Origin: DATARH01 sp050246595
GTDB taxonomy: Bacteria > Pseudomonadota > Alphaproteobacteria > ATCC43930 > CGMCC-115725
DNA: 64,000 nt
Assembly: GCA_050246595.1 (NCBI GenBank)
Contig: JBFWVT010000017.1
Location: forward strand, 1-64,000
Reading direction: 5' to 3'
The translations under genes were made by a program, and so were the position numbers. This document shows, one piece after another, positions 50,062 through 57,239 of the stretch; position 1 is the stretch's first letter, and every line of letters begins with the position of its first letter. The notes under the pieces were generated by a model that saw only the letters and a program-made list of their open reading frames with translations, was not told where the DNA came from and made no database searches.

Positions 50062-51636
50062 CTACTCTCCAAACCCGTTTGCGGCGAGGAATCCCGGATT
50101 GCCCTCGCGCAGCTTCAATATCGTGAGCCGCCATAATATCGCACGCGCGATCTGCCCGCGCGATCCGCATCGCTCGAATGCCCCGCCGCGCAGATCGGCA
50201 GCAAAGCGGCGCAGCAGGTCGTTTTCAGGAGCTTCAGAAGCGCCGGCATTTTGCGGACCGCTTGCATCTTGCCCGCCCCTGGCGAAGCAGAGCTTCGCCT
50301 GATGCGGGCGGGACGCAAGCGGTCCGTAACAGCGTTGGAGCATCGCCGCTATTTCCTGTGCCGGCGCGTCGCCGGTCTCGACCTCGCGCTCGGCCATCGC
50401 CATGGCGGTCGCGACGAGCCGCAGCTCGCGGTGCCGCTCCGGCGGCAGCAGCGGCAGGATTTTCTCCAATAGCAGTTCGCGCCCGAGCGCCAGCAACCCG
50501 GCGCCGCCCGGCAGGTCGCGGATGCCGGAAGATCGGACCGCCGACATCCCGCCGGCCTCGGGCGAAGCAAAGCTTCGCCTGAGCCGGCAGGATGCCAGCG
50601 GTCCGGGTTCGGGCGCTCCGTCCGGGTCGAGCAGCATCAGCAGTTCGAGGTCGCATTCGGTCGCGCGGCGGCCGATGATCGCGGTGATGAGGTCGCGCGC
50701 GCCCTGGATCAGGCAGCGGTCGCTCTGCTGCAACGCGATGACCGCCCAGCGGAGATTCGCCAGAACTTCCCAGAACCGCACCCGCTCCGGATCGAGACGC
50801 CGCCCCGAGGCTGCCTCATAAGTCCGATAGAATGCCGCGCGCGCCGCGATGCCGCCGGCCTCGCGATCGAGCCGGGCAAAACGCCAGCCCTTGCAGCAGA
50901 ACCAGCCGATATCCTCGTCGGGATCGCCCCAGCCGGCGAATTCCCAATCGAGGATCGCGGTCAACTCGGTTGCGTCGAGCATGTAGTTGCCGGTACGGAA
51001 ATCGCGGTGGCACAGCACCGGCGGCAACGGCTCCGGGATATGGGTTTCGAGCCAGCGTATCGCCCATTCGAGCACCGGACGCGGCCGGGGATGCCGATCG
51101 AGATAGGCGCGGAACCCGGCGATGTGCCCGGCCGCGTCGATAGGGGGGAGAAAATCGAGGTCGGGGCACGGCGGCCGGATCGTCTGTATCCGCGCCAGTT
51201 CCGCGCCGAGCCGCGCGGCAATATCGGGAAGACACGGCTCCAGCGCCGGGTCTGACGTGATCTGTCTTCCGTGCGCGGTGCCGGCGACCCGCCGCATGAC
51301 GAAAAACGGCCGGCCGATCACCGCCGGGTCCGGGCAGGCCCAGAGCGGTTCCGCGACCGTGACACCGGCGGCAAACGCCGCCTTCTGCACCGCGAATTCT
51401 TCGATGCGGCCGAGGCTCGATCCGACCCCGGTCGCCGCGTCGGTGCGCAATACCAGGGAATGCTCTCCGGCCCAGGCGCCGCCGACGAATTCGGTTTCGA
51501 AGCCCCAATTCTCCTGGATCGCGCCGCCCGCCAGCAATTCCGGCTCGCTCACCCGGACCTCCCGCGCGCCGCTCGCCCCGGCGAGAAAACCGGCGAGAGG
51601 CTGCGGGTCAAATCGCGGCAACGCCGTGGCCGCCAT
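50062..51636 (-). CDS. Phosphotransferase (aminoglycoside phosphotransferase-like kinase) with C-terminal extension
   Basis: A 524-residue protein. Residues 30-280 are an APH-type kinase: ATP-binding strand HSLVLRTDAATG, FVMRRVAGTAHGRQI, catalytic loop VLCHRDFRTGNYML (Asp) and metal motif ILDWEFAGWGDPDEDIGW. The C-terminal region (about 290-520) resembles the DUF6285 domain that follows acyl-CoA-linked APH proteins. Two stretches in it, about residues 343-370 and 435-460, are encoded by palindromic repeats (GPEPGPLASCRLRRSFASPE and GPLASRPHQAKLCFARGGQD). The start overlaps the upstream SDR stop by 29 bases. Substrate unknown; the family includes kinases acting on small hydroxyl compounds. Confidence 0.85.
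   Translation of the reverse strand: MAATALPRFDPQPLAGFLAGASGAREVRVSEPELLAGGAIQENWGFETEFVGGAWAGEHSLVLRTDAATGVGSSLGRIEEFAVQKAAFAAGVTVAEPLWACPDPAVIGRPFFVMRRVAGTAHGRQITSDPALEPCLPDIAARLGAELARIQTIRPPCPDLDFLPPIDAAGHIAGFRAYLDRHPRPRPVLEWAIRWLETHIPEPLPPVLCHRDFRTGNYMLDATELTAILDWEFAGWGDPDEDIGWFCCKGWRFARLDREAGGIAARAAFYRTYEAASGRRLDPERVRFWEVLANLRWAVIALQQSDRCLIQGARDLITAIIGRRATECDLELLMLLDPDGAPEPGPLASCRLRRSFASPEAGGMSAVRSSGIRDLPGGAGLLALGRELLLEKILPLLPPERHRELRLVATAMAMAEREVETGDAPAQEIAAMLQRCYGPLASRPHQAKLCFARGGQDASGPQNAGASEAPENDLLRRFAADLRGGAFERCGSRGQIARAILWRLTILKLREGNPGFLAANGFGE
50254..50326. repeat. Palindromic element inside the kinase gene, copy A
   Basis: Ends cggaccgcttgc (50254) and gcaagcggtccg (50315-50326) are perfect inverse copies; the centre ggcgaagcagagcttcgcc (50281-50299) is itself a palindrome. 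73 bases, in frame. Confidence 0.85.
50534..50605. repeat. Palindromic element inside the kinase gene, copy B
   Basis: Same family as copy A: ends cggaccg and cggtccg, centre ggcgaagcaaagcttcgcc (50561-50579), differing from copy A by one base in the centre. 72 bases, equal to 24 codons. Confidence 0.85.
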
Positions 51637-52381
51637 CCACGGAAATCACCGCGCCGGTGACATAGGCGCTGGCCGGCGAGGCCAGAAACAGCAGCGCCCC
51701 GTCGAGGTCCGACGCCTGTCCGATGCGCTTTATCGGGATACGGCCGATCAGCGTCTTGCCGGCCTCGGTCTGAAAAAAGGCGCGGTTGAAATCGGTCTCG
51801 ATATAGCCCGGCGCCAGCGCGTTGACGAGAATGCCGTAGCGCGCCAGCTCCATCGCCAGCACGTGTGTCAGATGCGTCAGCCCCGCTTTCGCAGCGCAAT
51901 AGGCCGGCACCCTGCCGATCGTCCGGAAACCGAGGATCGAGGAGATGTTGACGATGCGCCCCGGCCGTTTTTTCTCAACGAGATTGTGCGCGAATTCGCG
52001 CGCCGTCAGCCAGGCGCCTTTCAGATTGGTATCGACGACGTAATCCCAGTCCTCTTCGGTGTGCTCGAAGAACGGTTTCGAGACGACGACCCCGGCATTG
52101 TTGACCAGGATCGATAACGGCCCGAGACGGTCTTCCGCCGTCGCGATCGCAGCTACAATGCTTTGCCGCTCGGTCACATCGCAGGCGACCGGCAGACAGG
52201 TGCCGCCCTTTGCCTCGATGCGGCGCGCGAGGTCGTCGAGCCGGTCGGTGCGGCGCGCCGCGGCCGCGACCTTGGCGCCGGCGGCGGCGAGGATCTCGGA
52301 AAAATGCTCGCCGATGCCGCTCGACGCCCCGGTGACAAGCGCCACCTGGCCCGAGATGTCAAAGCTGGGTAATTCCGTCAT
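51608..52381 (-). CDS. Short-chain dehydrogenase/reductase (SDR)
   Basis: A 257-residue classical SDR. The cofactor loop is VTGASSGIGEHFSEIL, the conserved Asn-Ala motif is VNNAGVVVSKP, and the catalytic residues are Ser (VNISSILGF) with Tyr and Lys in AYCAAKAGLTHLTHV. It ends with AVISVDGGHGVAAI, like 3-oxoacyl-reductase relatives. It heads the SDR-kinase-ribB run; its last 29 bases overlap the kinase start. Together with the APH-like acyl-CoA-associated kinase it hints at lipid or acyl-CoA metabolism, which is inference. Confidence 0.9.
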   Translation of the reverse strand: MTELPSFDISGQVALVTGASSGIGEHFSEILAAAGAKVAAAARRTDRLDDLARRIEAKGGTCLPVACDVTERQSIVAAIATAEDRLGPLSILVNNAGVVVSKPFFEHTEEDWDYVVDTNLKGAWLTAREFAHNLVEKKRPGRIVNISSILGFRTIGRVPAYCAAKAGLTHLTHVLAMELARYGILVNALAPGYIETDFNRAFFQTEAGKTLIGRIPIKRIGQASDLDGALLFLASPASAYVTGAVISVDGGHGVAAI

Positions 52382-52527
52382 TTGTTACCGATAGCGCGTT
52401 GCGTTGCCCGTATCCAGAGCATCGCAGGATGGCGGCGCACGGCGCAATCCGCCATGCCGGATCCGATGCCAAACGCTCTCGGGTCCGACCTTTTCCGTAC
52501 CCCTGTCTCCTCCTCCCCCGTTCGCCC

Positions 52528-52571
52528 TTTTAACCCTCCCCCGCTTGCGGGGGAGGGCAGGGTGGGGGCAT
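52528..52571. repeat. Palindromic element (ccctcccccg family) downstream of glnA
   Basis: ccctcccccg (52534-52543) pairs perfectly with cgggggaggg (52548-52557); the flanks are tttttaa-like on the left and gggcagggtgggggcat on the right. This is the same element as the right end of the unit in cca at 11105-11146. It lies in the 284-base gap after glnA and may terminate glnA transcripts, as it reads GGGTTAAAA after the stem on the minus strand. Confidence 0.8.
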
Positions 52572-52665
52572 CGGCCGGCGTCCTGACAGTTCGCATCAGA
52601 GCGGACGACCCCGACGTAGACCGGGGATAATCGCCCGCGCCAACGCCTGTCGCCTCCGTCGCGGA

Positions 52666-54075
52666 TCAGACCGAGTAATACATCTGGAACTCGACCGGGT
52701 GAGGCGTGTGCTCGAAATTGTACACCTCCTCCCATTTCAGCTCGATATACGATTCGATGAAATCGCGGCTGAATACGTCGCCTTTCGTCAGGAAGGAATG
52801 ATCGGCCTGCAACTCGGTAAGCGCGTCGCGCAACGAACCGCACACGGTCGGGATGTCCTTCAACTCCTCGGGCGGCAGATCGTACAAATTCTTGTCCATC
52901 GCGTCGCCGGGATGGATGCGGTTCTGGATGCCGTCGAGCCCGGCCATCATCATCGCGGCATAGGCCAGATACGGGTTGGCCGCCGGGTCCGGAAAGCGCA
53001 CCTCGACCCGTTTCGCCTTTGGGCTCGACACGATCGGGATGCGGCACGAGGCCGAGCGGTTGCGCGCCGAATAGGCCAGCAATACCGGCGCCTCGAAGCC
53101 CGGGATCAGCCGCTTGTAGCTGTTTGTAGAGGGATTCGTAAAGGCGTTGAGCGCCTTGGCGTGCCGAATGATGCCGCCGATATAGTACAGCGCCGTTTCC
53201 GACAGATCGGCATACTGGTTGCCGGCGAAAAGCGGCCGTTCGCCTTTCCAGATCGACTGGTGCGTGTGCATGCCCGAGCCGTTGTCGCCCTTGATCGGCT
53301 TTGGCATAAAGGTCGCGGTCTTGCCGTACTGGTGCGCGACATTGTGCACGACGTATTTATAAATCTGCATGTGGTCGGCGGTTTTGACCAGGGTCGAGTA
53401 CACAAACCCGAGTTCGTGCTGCGACGGCGCCACCTCGTGGTGGTGCTTTTCGACTTCGAGACCCATGTCGAGCATGACCGACAGCATCTCGGCGCGCAGA
53501 TCGCTGGCGCTGTCGACCGGCGGCACCGGGAAATAGCCGCCCTTGACCGCCGGGCGGTGCCCCATATTGCCGTCGGGGAATTTTTTCGCGGTGACGTAGG
53601 GACCTTCCTCGCTGTCGATTTCGTACATCGCGCCGTTCATCGCGCTGTTGTAGCGCACGTCATCGAACACGAAGAACTCCGCCTCGGGACCAAAATAAGC
53701 CGTGTCGCCGATCCCGGTCGCGATCAGGTGCTGCTCGGCCTTTTTTGCGATCGAGCGCGGGTCGCGGCCGTAGGGCTGCCCGGTCAACGGTTCGTGCACA
53801 TCGCAGAACAGGATCAGCGAGGTCTGCGCCGCGAACGGGTCGAGCACCGCGCTCTCGCAATCCGGCATGAGCAGCATGTCGGATTCGTTGATCGCCTTCC
53901 AGCCGCCGATCGACGAACCGTCGAACGGCACGCCGTCATTGAGAAAGTCGTCGGTGATCGTCCGCACGTGATGGGCCAGGTGCTGCCACTTGCCGCGCGG
54001 ATCGGTAAAGCGGAAATCGACGTATTTGACGTCGTGCTCCTGGATCATATCCAGGACCTTCTCGGTATCGGCCAT
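52666..54075 (-). CDS. glnA: Glutamine synthetase, type I
   Basis: A 469-residue enzyme that makes glutamine from glutamate, ammonia and ATP. Features include VDFRFTDPRGKWQHL at the N-terminus, the metal/ATP regions FFVFDDVRYNSAMNGAMYEI and MHTHQSIWKGERPLFA, and NPSTNSYKRLIPGFEAPVL. The adenylylation site is Tyr398 in DKNLYDLPPEE. The gene follows glnB by 39 bases, the usual alphaproteobacterial order. It should be controlled by adenylylation (GlnE) and by the nitrogen-responsive promoter in front of glnB. Confidence 0.97.
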   Translation of the reverse strand: MADTEKVLDMIQEHDVKYVDFRFTDPRGKWQHLAHHVRTITDDFLNDGVPFDGSSIGGWKAINESDMLLMPDCESAVLDPFAAQTSLILFCDVHEPLTGQPYGRDPRSIAKKAEQHLIATGIGDTAYFGPEAEFFVFDDVRYNSAMNGAMYEIDSEEGPYVTAKKFPDGNMGHRPAVKGGYFPVPPVDSASDLRAEMLSVMLDMGLEVEKHHHEVAPSQHELGFVYSTLVKTADHMQIYKYVVHNVAHQYGKTATFMPKPIKGDNGSGMHTHQSIWKGERPLFAGNQYADLSETALYYIGGIIRHAKALNAFTNPSTNSYKRLIPGFEAPVLLAYSARNRSASCRIPIVSSPKAKRVEVRFPDPAANPYLAYAAMMMAGLDGIQNRIHPGDAMDKNLYDLPPEELKDIPTVCGSLRDALTELQADHSFLTKGDVFSRDFIESYIELKWEEVYNFEHTPHPVEFQMYYSV

Positions 54076-54114
54076 CGCACTGTTCCGTTACTGGTTGAAC
54101 CTTGGAAAGTTTTG

Positions 54115-54453
54115 CTAAATCGCGTCCGGCCCGCGCTCGCCGGTGCGGATGCGGATTGCCTCGTCGATCGAGGAGACGAATATCTTGCCGTCGCCGATCC
54201 GTCCGGTATGGGCCGCCTGCATGATCGCCTCGACGGCGCGCTCGACCATCGATTCCTCCATGACGACCTCGATCTTCACCTTCGGCAGAAAGTCGACGAC
54301 GTATTCCGCCCCGCGATAGAGTTCGGTATGGCCCTTTTGTCGGCCAAAGCCCTTGGCTTCGGTGACGGTGATCCCTTTGATCCCGACCTCGTGAAGCGCC
54401 TCCTTCACCTCGTCGAGCTTGAACGGCTTGATGATGGCCTCGACCTTTTTCAT
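54115..54453 (-). CDS. glnB: Nitrogen regulatory protein P-II
   Basis: A 112-residue signal protein that senses 2-oxoglutarate and ATP/ADP. The T-loop has the uridylylation residue Tyr51 in YRGAEYVVDFLPKVKIEVV. Other features are MKKVEAIIKPFKLDEVKEAL, TEAKGFGRQKGHTELYRGAE and GRIGDGKIFVSSIDEAIRIR, and the end GERGPDAI, which is GlnB-like. The gene is first of the glnB-glnA operon and has a sigma-54-type promoter 48 bases upstream. It acts on GlnE, NtrB and other targets of nitrogen control. Confidence 0.97.
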   Translation of the reverse strand: MKKVEAIIKPFKLDEVKEALHEVGIKGITVTEAKGFGRQKGHTELYRGAEYVVDFLPKVKIEVVMEESMVERAVEAIMQAAHTGRIGDGKIFVSSIDEAIRIRTGERGPDAI

Positions 54454-54500
54454 CGCAATTCACTCTCCTGCCGGGAACGCCGCCTCGGATCGATTATCGT

Positions 54501-54517
54501 TGCACGGCTCATGCCAA
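54501..54517 (-). promoter_or_regulatory. Probable sigma-54 promoter of glnB-glnA
   Basis: On the minus strand TTGGCATGAGCCGTGCA matches the sigma-54 consensus yTGGCACGrNNNTTGCw at all but two fixed positions, with the invariant GG (-24) and GC (-12) at the right spacing. Expected transcription start is about 37 bases before the glnB ATG. NtrC-dependent control is inferred; no NtrC site was recognised upstream. Confidence 0.6.
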
Positions 54518-54599
54518 GCCCGTCGATCCAGGCAGGCCGGGCCATTGCCGAGACTGACGCCTCTTTCAAAGGCATATTCCGGCGAAAATGCCTAAAAAT

Positions 54600-55796
54600 T
54601 CATCCCTCAATCACACCTCGGCGCGGCGTGTTGCCGAGAAAACGCCTTATGCGCTCGATCGCCTCGGTGATCGCCTCAAGACTGTTGGCATAGGAAAACC
54701 TGATGTAATTCTCTCCGAATGCGCCAAAGCTGGTGCCGGCGATCGTCGCGACGCCCTCCTGGTCAAGCAGTTGGCTCTGGAAACTGCGGGCATCGTGACC
54801 CGTGCCGGAGATGTTTGGGAACGTATAGAACGCCCCGCCCGGATTGGCGCAAGTGACGCCGGGCAGGCTGCTGAGCGCTGCGACGATCACCTCGCGCCGT
54901 TCGGCGAAGGCCCGCACCATCCGATGCACCGGCTCGCGCGGGCCTTCAAGCGCCGCGATCCCGGCATATTGCGCCGCCGCGTTGACGCAGGAGTGACAGT
55001 TGATCGCGAGCCGCTCGGCATAGGGGAACAGCGCCTGCGGCCACACGCCGTATCCCATGCGCCAGCCGGTCATCGCATAGGTCTTGCTCCAGCCGTCGAG
55101 CAGGATCAGCCGCTCGCGCAACGACGGGTATTGCAGCAGGCTGACGTGTTCGGCGCCGTCATAGACGATCTCGCCATAGATTTCGTCGCTCATCACGGCG
55201 ACCTGCGGGTGGTGCTCAAGCCCGGCGACAAGACGGTCGAGTTCGGTCCGCGGCACGACCCCGCCGGTCGGGTTGGCCGGGCTGTTGATAATCAGCAGCC
55301 GGGTTTGCGGTGTTATCTTTTCCAGCACCTCGTCGGCGCTGAACGAGAAACCCCTGCTCTCGTAGAGCGGCACCGGCACCGGCGTCGCGCCGGAAAACCG
55401 GATGACGCTCTCGTAGATCGGAAAGCCCGGGTTCGGATAGAGGATTTCGCTACCAGGTTCGCCGAACATCATGATCGCGAAAAACATCGTGACCTTGCCG
55501 CCGGGGACCACGAGCACCCGGTCGGGCGAGACCTCGACCGCGTGGCGCCGATAGAGATCGGCGGCGACCGCTTCGCGCAATGCCGGGATGCCGTTGGCCG
55601 GGGTATAGCCGTGATGGCCGTCGGCGAGCGCCTTTCTGCCGGCCTCGACAATATGCTCCGGGGTCGGGAAATCGGGTTGTCCGATCCCGAGATTGATGAT
55701 CGAGCGGCCCTGCGCTGCCAGCGCGTTGGCCCGCGCCAGTACCTCGAACGCCGTCTCGGTGCCGAGCACCTGCATGCGGCCGGCCATCTGCAACAT
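54600..55796 (-). CDS. Aminotransferase, class I/II
   Basis: A 398-residue PLP enzyme. Features of the aspartate-aminotransferase fold are INLGIGQPDFPTPEHIVEAG, HHGYTPANGIPALREAVAAD, NSPANPTGGVVPRTELDRLV, DEIYGEIVYDG, and the PLP lysine in ILLDGWSKTYAMTGWRMGYG. The C-terminal Arg of the carboxylate-binding site is likely in ENYIRFSYANSLEAI. Relatives include aspartate, aromatic and arogenate aminotransferases; the true donor cannot be told. The 103-base gap ahead of tam has no recognised promoter. Confidence 0.9.
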   Translation of the reverse strand: MLQMAGRMQVLGTETAFEVLARANALAAQGRSIINLGIGQPDFPTPEHIVEAGRKALADGHHGYTPANGIPALREAVAADLYRRHAVEVSPDRVLVVPGGKVTMFFAIMMFGEPGSEILYPNPGFPIYESVIRFSGATPVPVPLYESRGFSFSADEVLEKITPQTRLLIINSPANPTGGVVPRTELDRLVAGLEHHPQVAVMSDEIYGEIVYDGAEHVSLLQYPSLRERLILLDGWSKTYAMTGWRMGYGVWPQALFPYAERLAINCHSCVNAAAQYAGIAALEGPREPVHRMVRAFAERREVIVAALSSLPGVTCANPGGAFYTFPNISGTGHDARSFQSQLLDQEGVATIAGTSFGAFGENYIRFSYANSLEAITEAIERIRRFLGNTPRRGVIEG

Positions 55797-55924
55797 GCGT
55801 GTTCTCCGCCAGTGAATGCCTGAAAACTAGTCGTCCTTGCGAGCAAAGCGAAGCGGTCTCGTGCCGCTTCAGGCCCGGCCGCGCGAGATTGCGTCGTACC
55901 CGCGCTCGCCGCAACGACAACCGA

Positions 55925-56695
55925 TCAGCGCGGCACGGCAATAAAAAACAGCCGCGGATACGGCAGCAGGATCTTGCCGTCGTCTCGCGGCGGAAAGGCC
56001 TCGGCCAGCAGACGCTCGTAGCGCTCCAGAAATTGCCGCTGCTCGTCCGGATCGAGCCGGCCGAGAAACGGCCCGAGACCGGTGCCGCGCAGCCAGGCGA
56101 TGATCGCCGGCACCCCGTCCATGATCTGGATGTAATTGGTCTCCCACAGGATCACGCGGCGGCTCAGCGGCGCCAGGCAGTCATAATAGAACTCCGGCGG
56201 TCGCACCGGCGAGGGATCGCGCGCGCCCGCCAGCCGATCGCGCCATGGCCCCTCGGCGGCAGCCCGGCGCATCAGCGCATGCGTCGCGAAATCGTGATTG
56301 CGCGGCATCTGCACCGCCAGTGCGCCGTCCGGCTTGACCGCTGCGATCAGACGCGGGAGGAGTTCGGCATGGTTCCCGACCCATTGCAGCGCCGCGTTCG
56401 AAAACACGACATCATACGGCTCGGCCGGCGACCACGCGGCGATGTCGCCGGCGGTGAACGCGATCCCCGGATGGCGGCGGCGCGCCGCCGCCAGCATATC
56501 CTGTGACGTATCAAGCCCTTCGAGAGCGGCATCGGGCCAGCGTTGGCGCAGCAGCGCCGTGCTGTTGCCCGGCCCGCAGCCGAGATCGATCACCCGAAGC
56601 GGCGCCGCGATCTCGATCTGCGCGAGCACATCCAGGGCAGGCCGGGTGCGCTCGTCTGCAAAGCGGAGATATTGACCGGCATTCCATTCGTGCAT
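55925..56695 (-). CDS. tam: Trans-aconitate 2-methyltransferase
   Basis: A 256-residue SAM-dependent methyltransferase. The start MHEWNAGQYLRFADERTRPA matches the family N-terminus, and the frame upstream is not coding. The SAM-binding motif is LRVIDLGCGPGNSTALLRQR with ALEGLDTSQDML; DVVFSNAALQWVGNHAELLP and the C-terminal lid ILWETNYIQIMDGVPAIIAW with LLPYPRLFFIA fit Tam. It methylates trans-aconitate, an inhibitor of aconitase formed spontaneously from cis-aconitate. Confidence 0.9.
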   Translation of the reverse strand: MHEWNAGQYLRFADERTRPALDVLAQIEIAAPLRVIDLGCGPGNSTALLRQRWPDAALEGLDTSQDMLAAARRRHPGIAFTAGDIAAWSPAEPYDVVFSNAALQWVGNHAELLPRLIAAVKPDGALAVQMPRNHDFATHALMRRAAAEGPWRDRLAGARDPSPVRPPEFYYDCLAPLSRRVILWETNYIQIMDGVPAIIAWLRGTGLGPFLGRLDPDEQRQFLERYERLLAEAFPPRDDGKILLPYPRLFFIAVPR

Positions 56696-56834
56696 GATCC
56701 GCCTACTTGATGAACCTCTCGCCCGATGCGCGTTGCGCGTGCGCATCACCCGCCACGATAAACCAAATTTCCCTAAGGAGCCGGGAGCAAACCCGGAACC
56801 CCTGCCGTTTTCAAGGGTCACTGGTGCTGCGTGA

Positions 56835-57221
56835 ATGATCGAGCCGGCAAAAACCATCCTTGTCGTCGAGGACGATCGCGACGTGCGCGAGGTCGCGCTC
56901 ACGGTGCTCGAGGGAGCCGGTTATCGGGTCATCGAGGCCGCCAGCGGCGACGACGCGTATCGCCTCCTGCTGGCGCATCCGGAGATGCAGATCGATCTGC
57001 TGTTCACCGATGTCGTCATGCCGGGACGGCTCGACGGGATCGATCTGGCCAATGCCGCCCGCGGGCTGCGTCCGCATCTGCACGTGCTGTACGCCACCGG
57101 CTTTGCCAATCTCGTGCGCGCCAATCGCGACGCCGATCTGCAAGGCCCGGTCCTGCGCAAGCCGTATCGGCCGCGCGATCTGCGCCGAGCCATCGCTGCC
57201 CTGCTCGATCAGGTGAATTGA
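56835..57221 (+). CDS. Response regulator receiver protein (CheY-like, single domain)
   Basis: A 128-residue receiver domain without an output domain. The acidic pocket is VVEDDRDVRE, the phosphoacceptor Asp is in DLLFTDVVMPG, the conserved Thr/Ala is in VLYATGFANL, and the Lys is in VLRKPYRPRDL. This sequence type is common in alphaproteobacterial single-domain regulators and in the receiver ends of hybrid histidine kinases; no kinase gene is adjacent. It converges on the RND pump gene. Confidence 0.9.
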   Translation: MIEPAKTILVVEDDRDVREVALTVLEGAGYRVIEAASGDDAYRLLLAHPEMQIDLLFTDVVMPGRLDGIDLANAARGLRPHLHVLYATGFANLVRANRDADLQGPVLRKPYRPRDLRRAIAALLDQVN

Positions 57222-57239
57222 GCCGGGTTTGAGCGTGGA

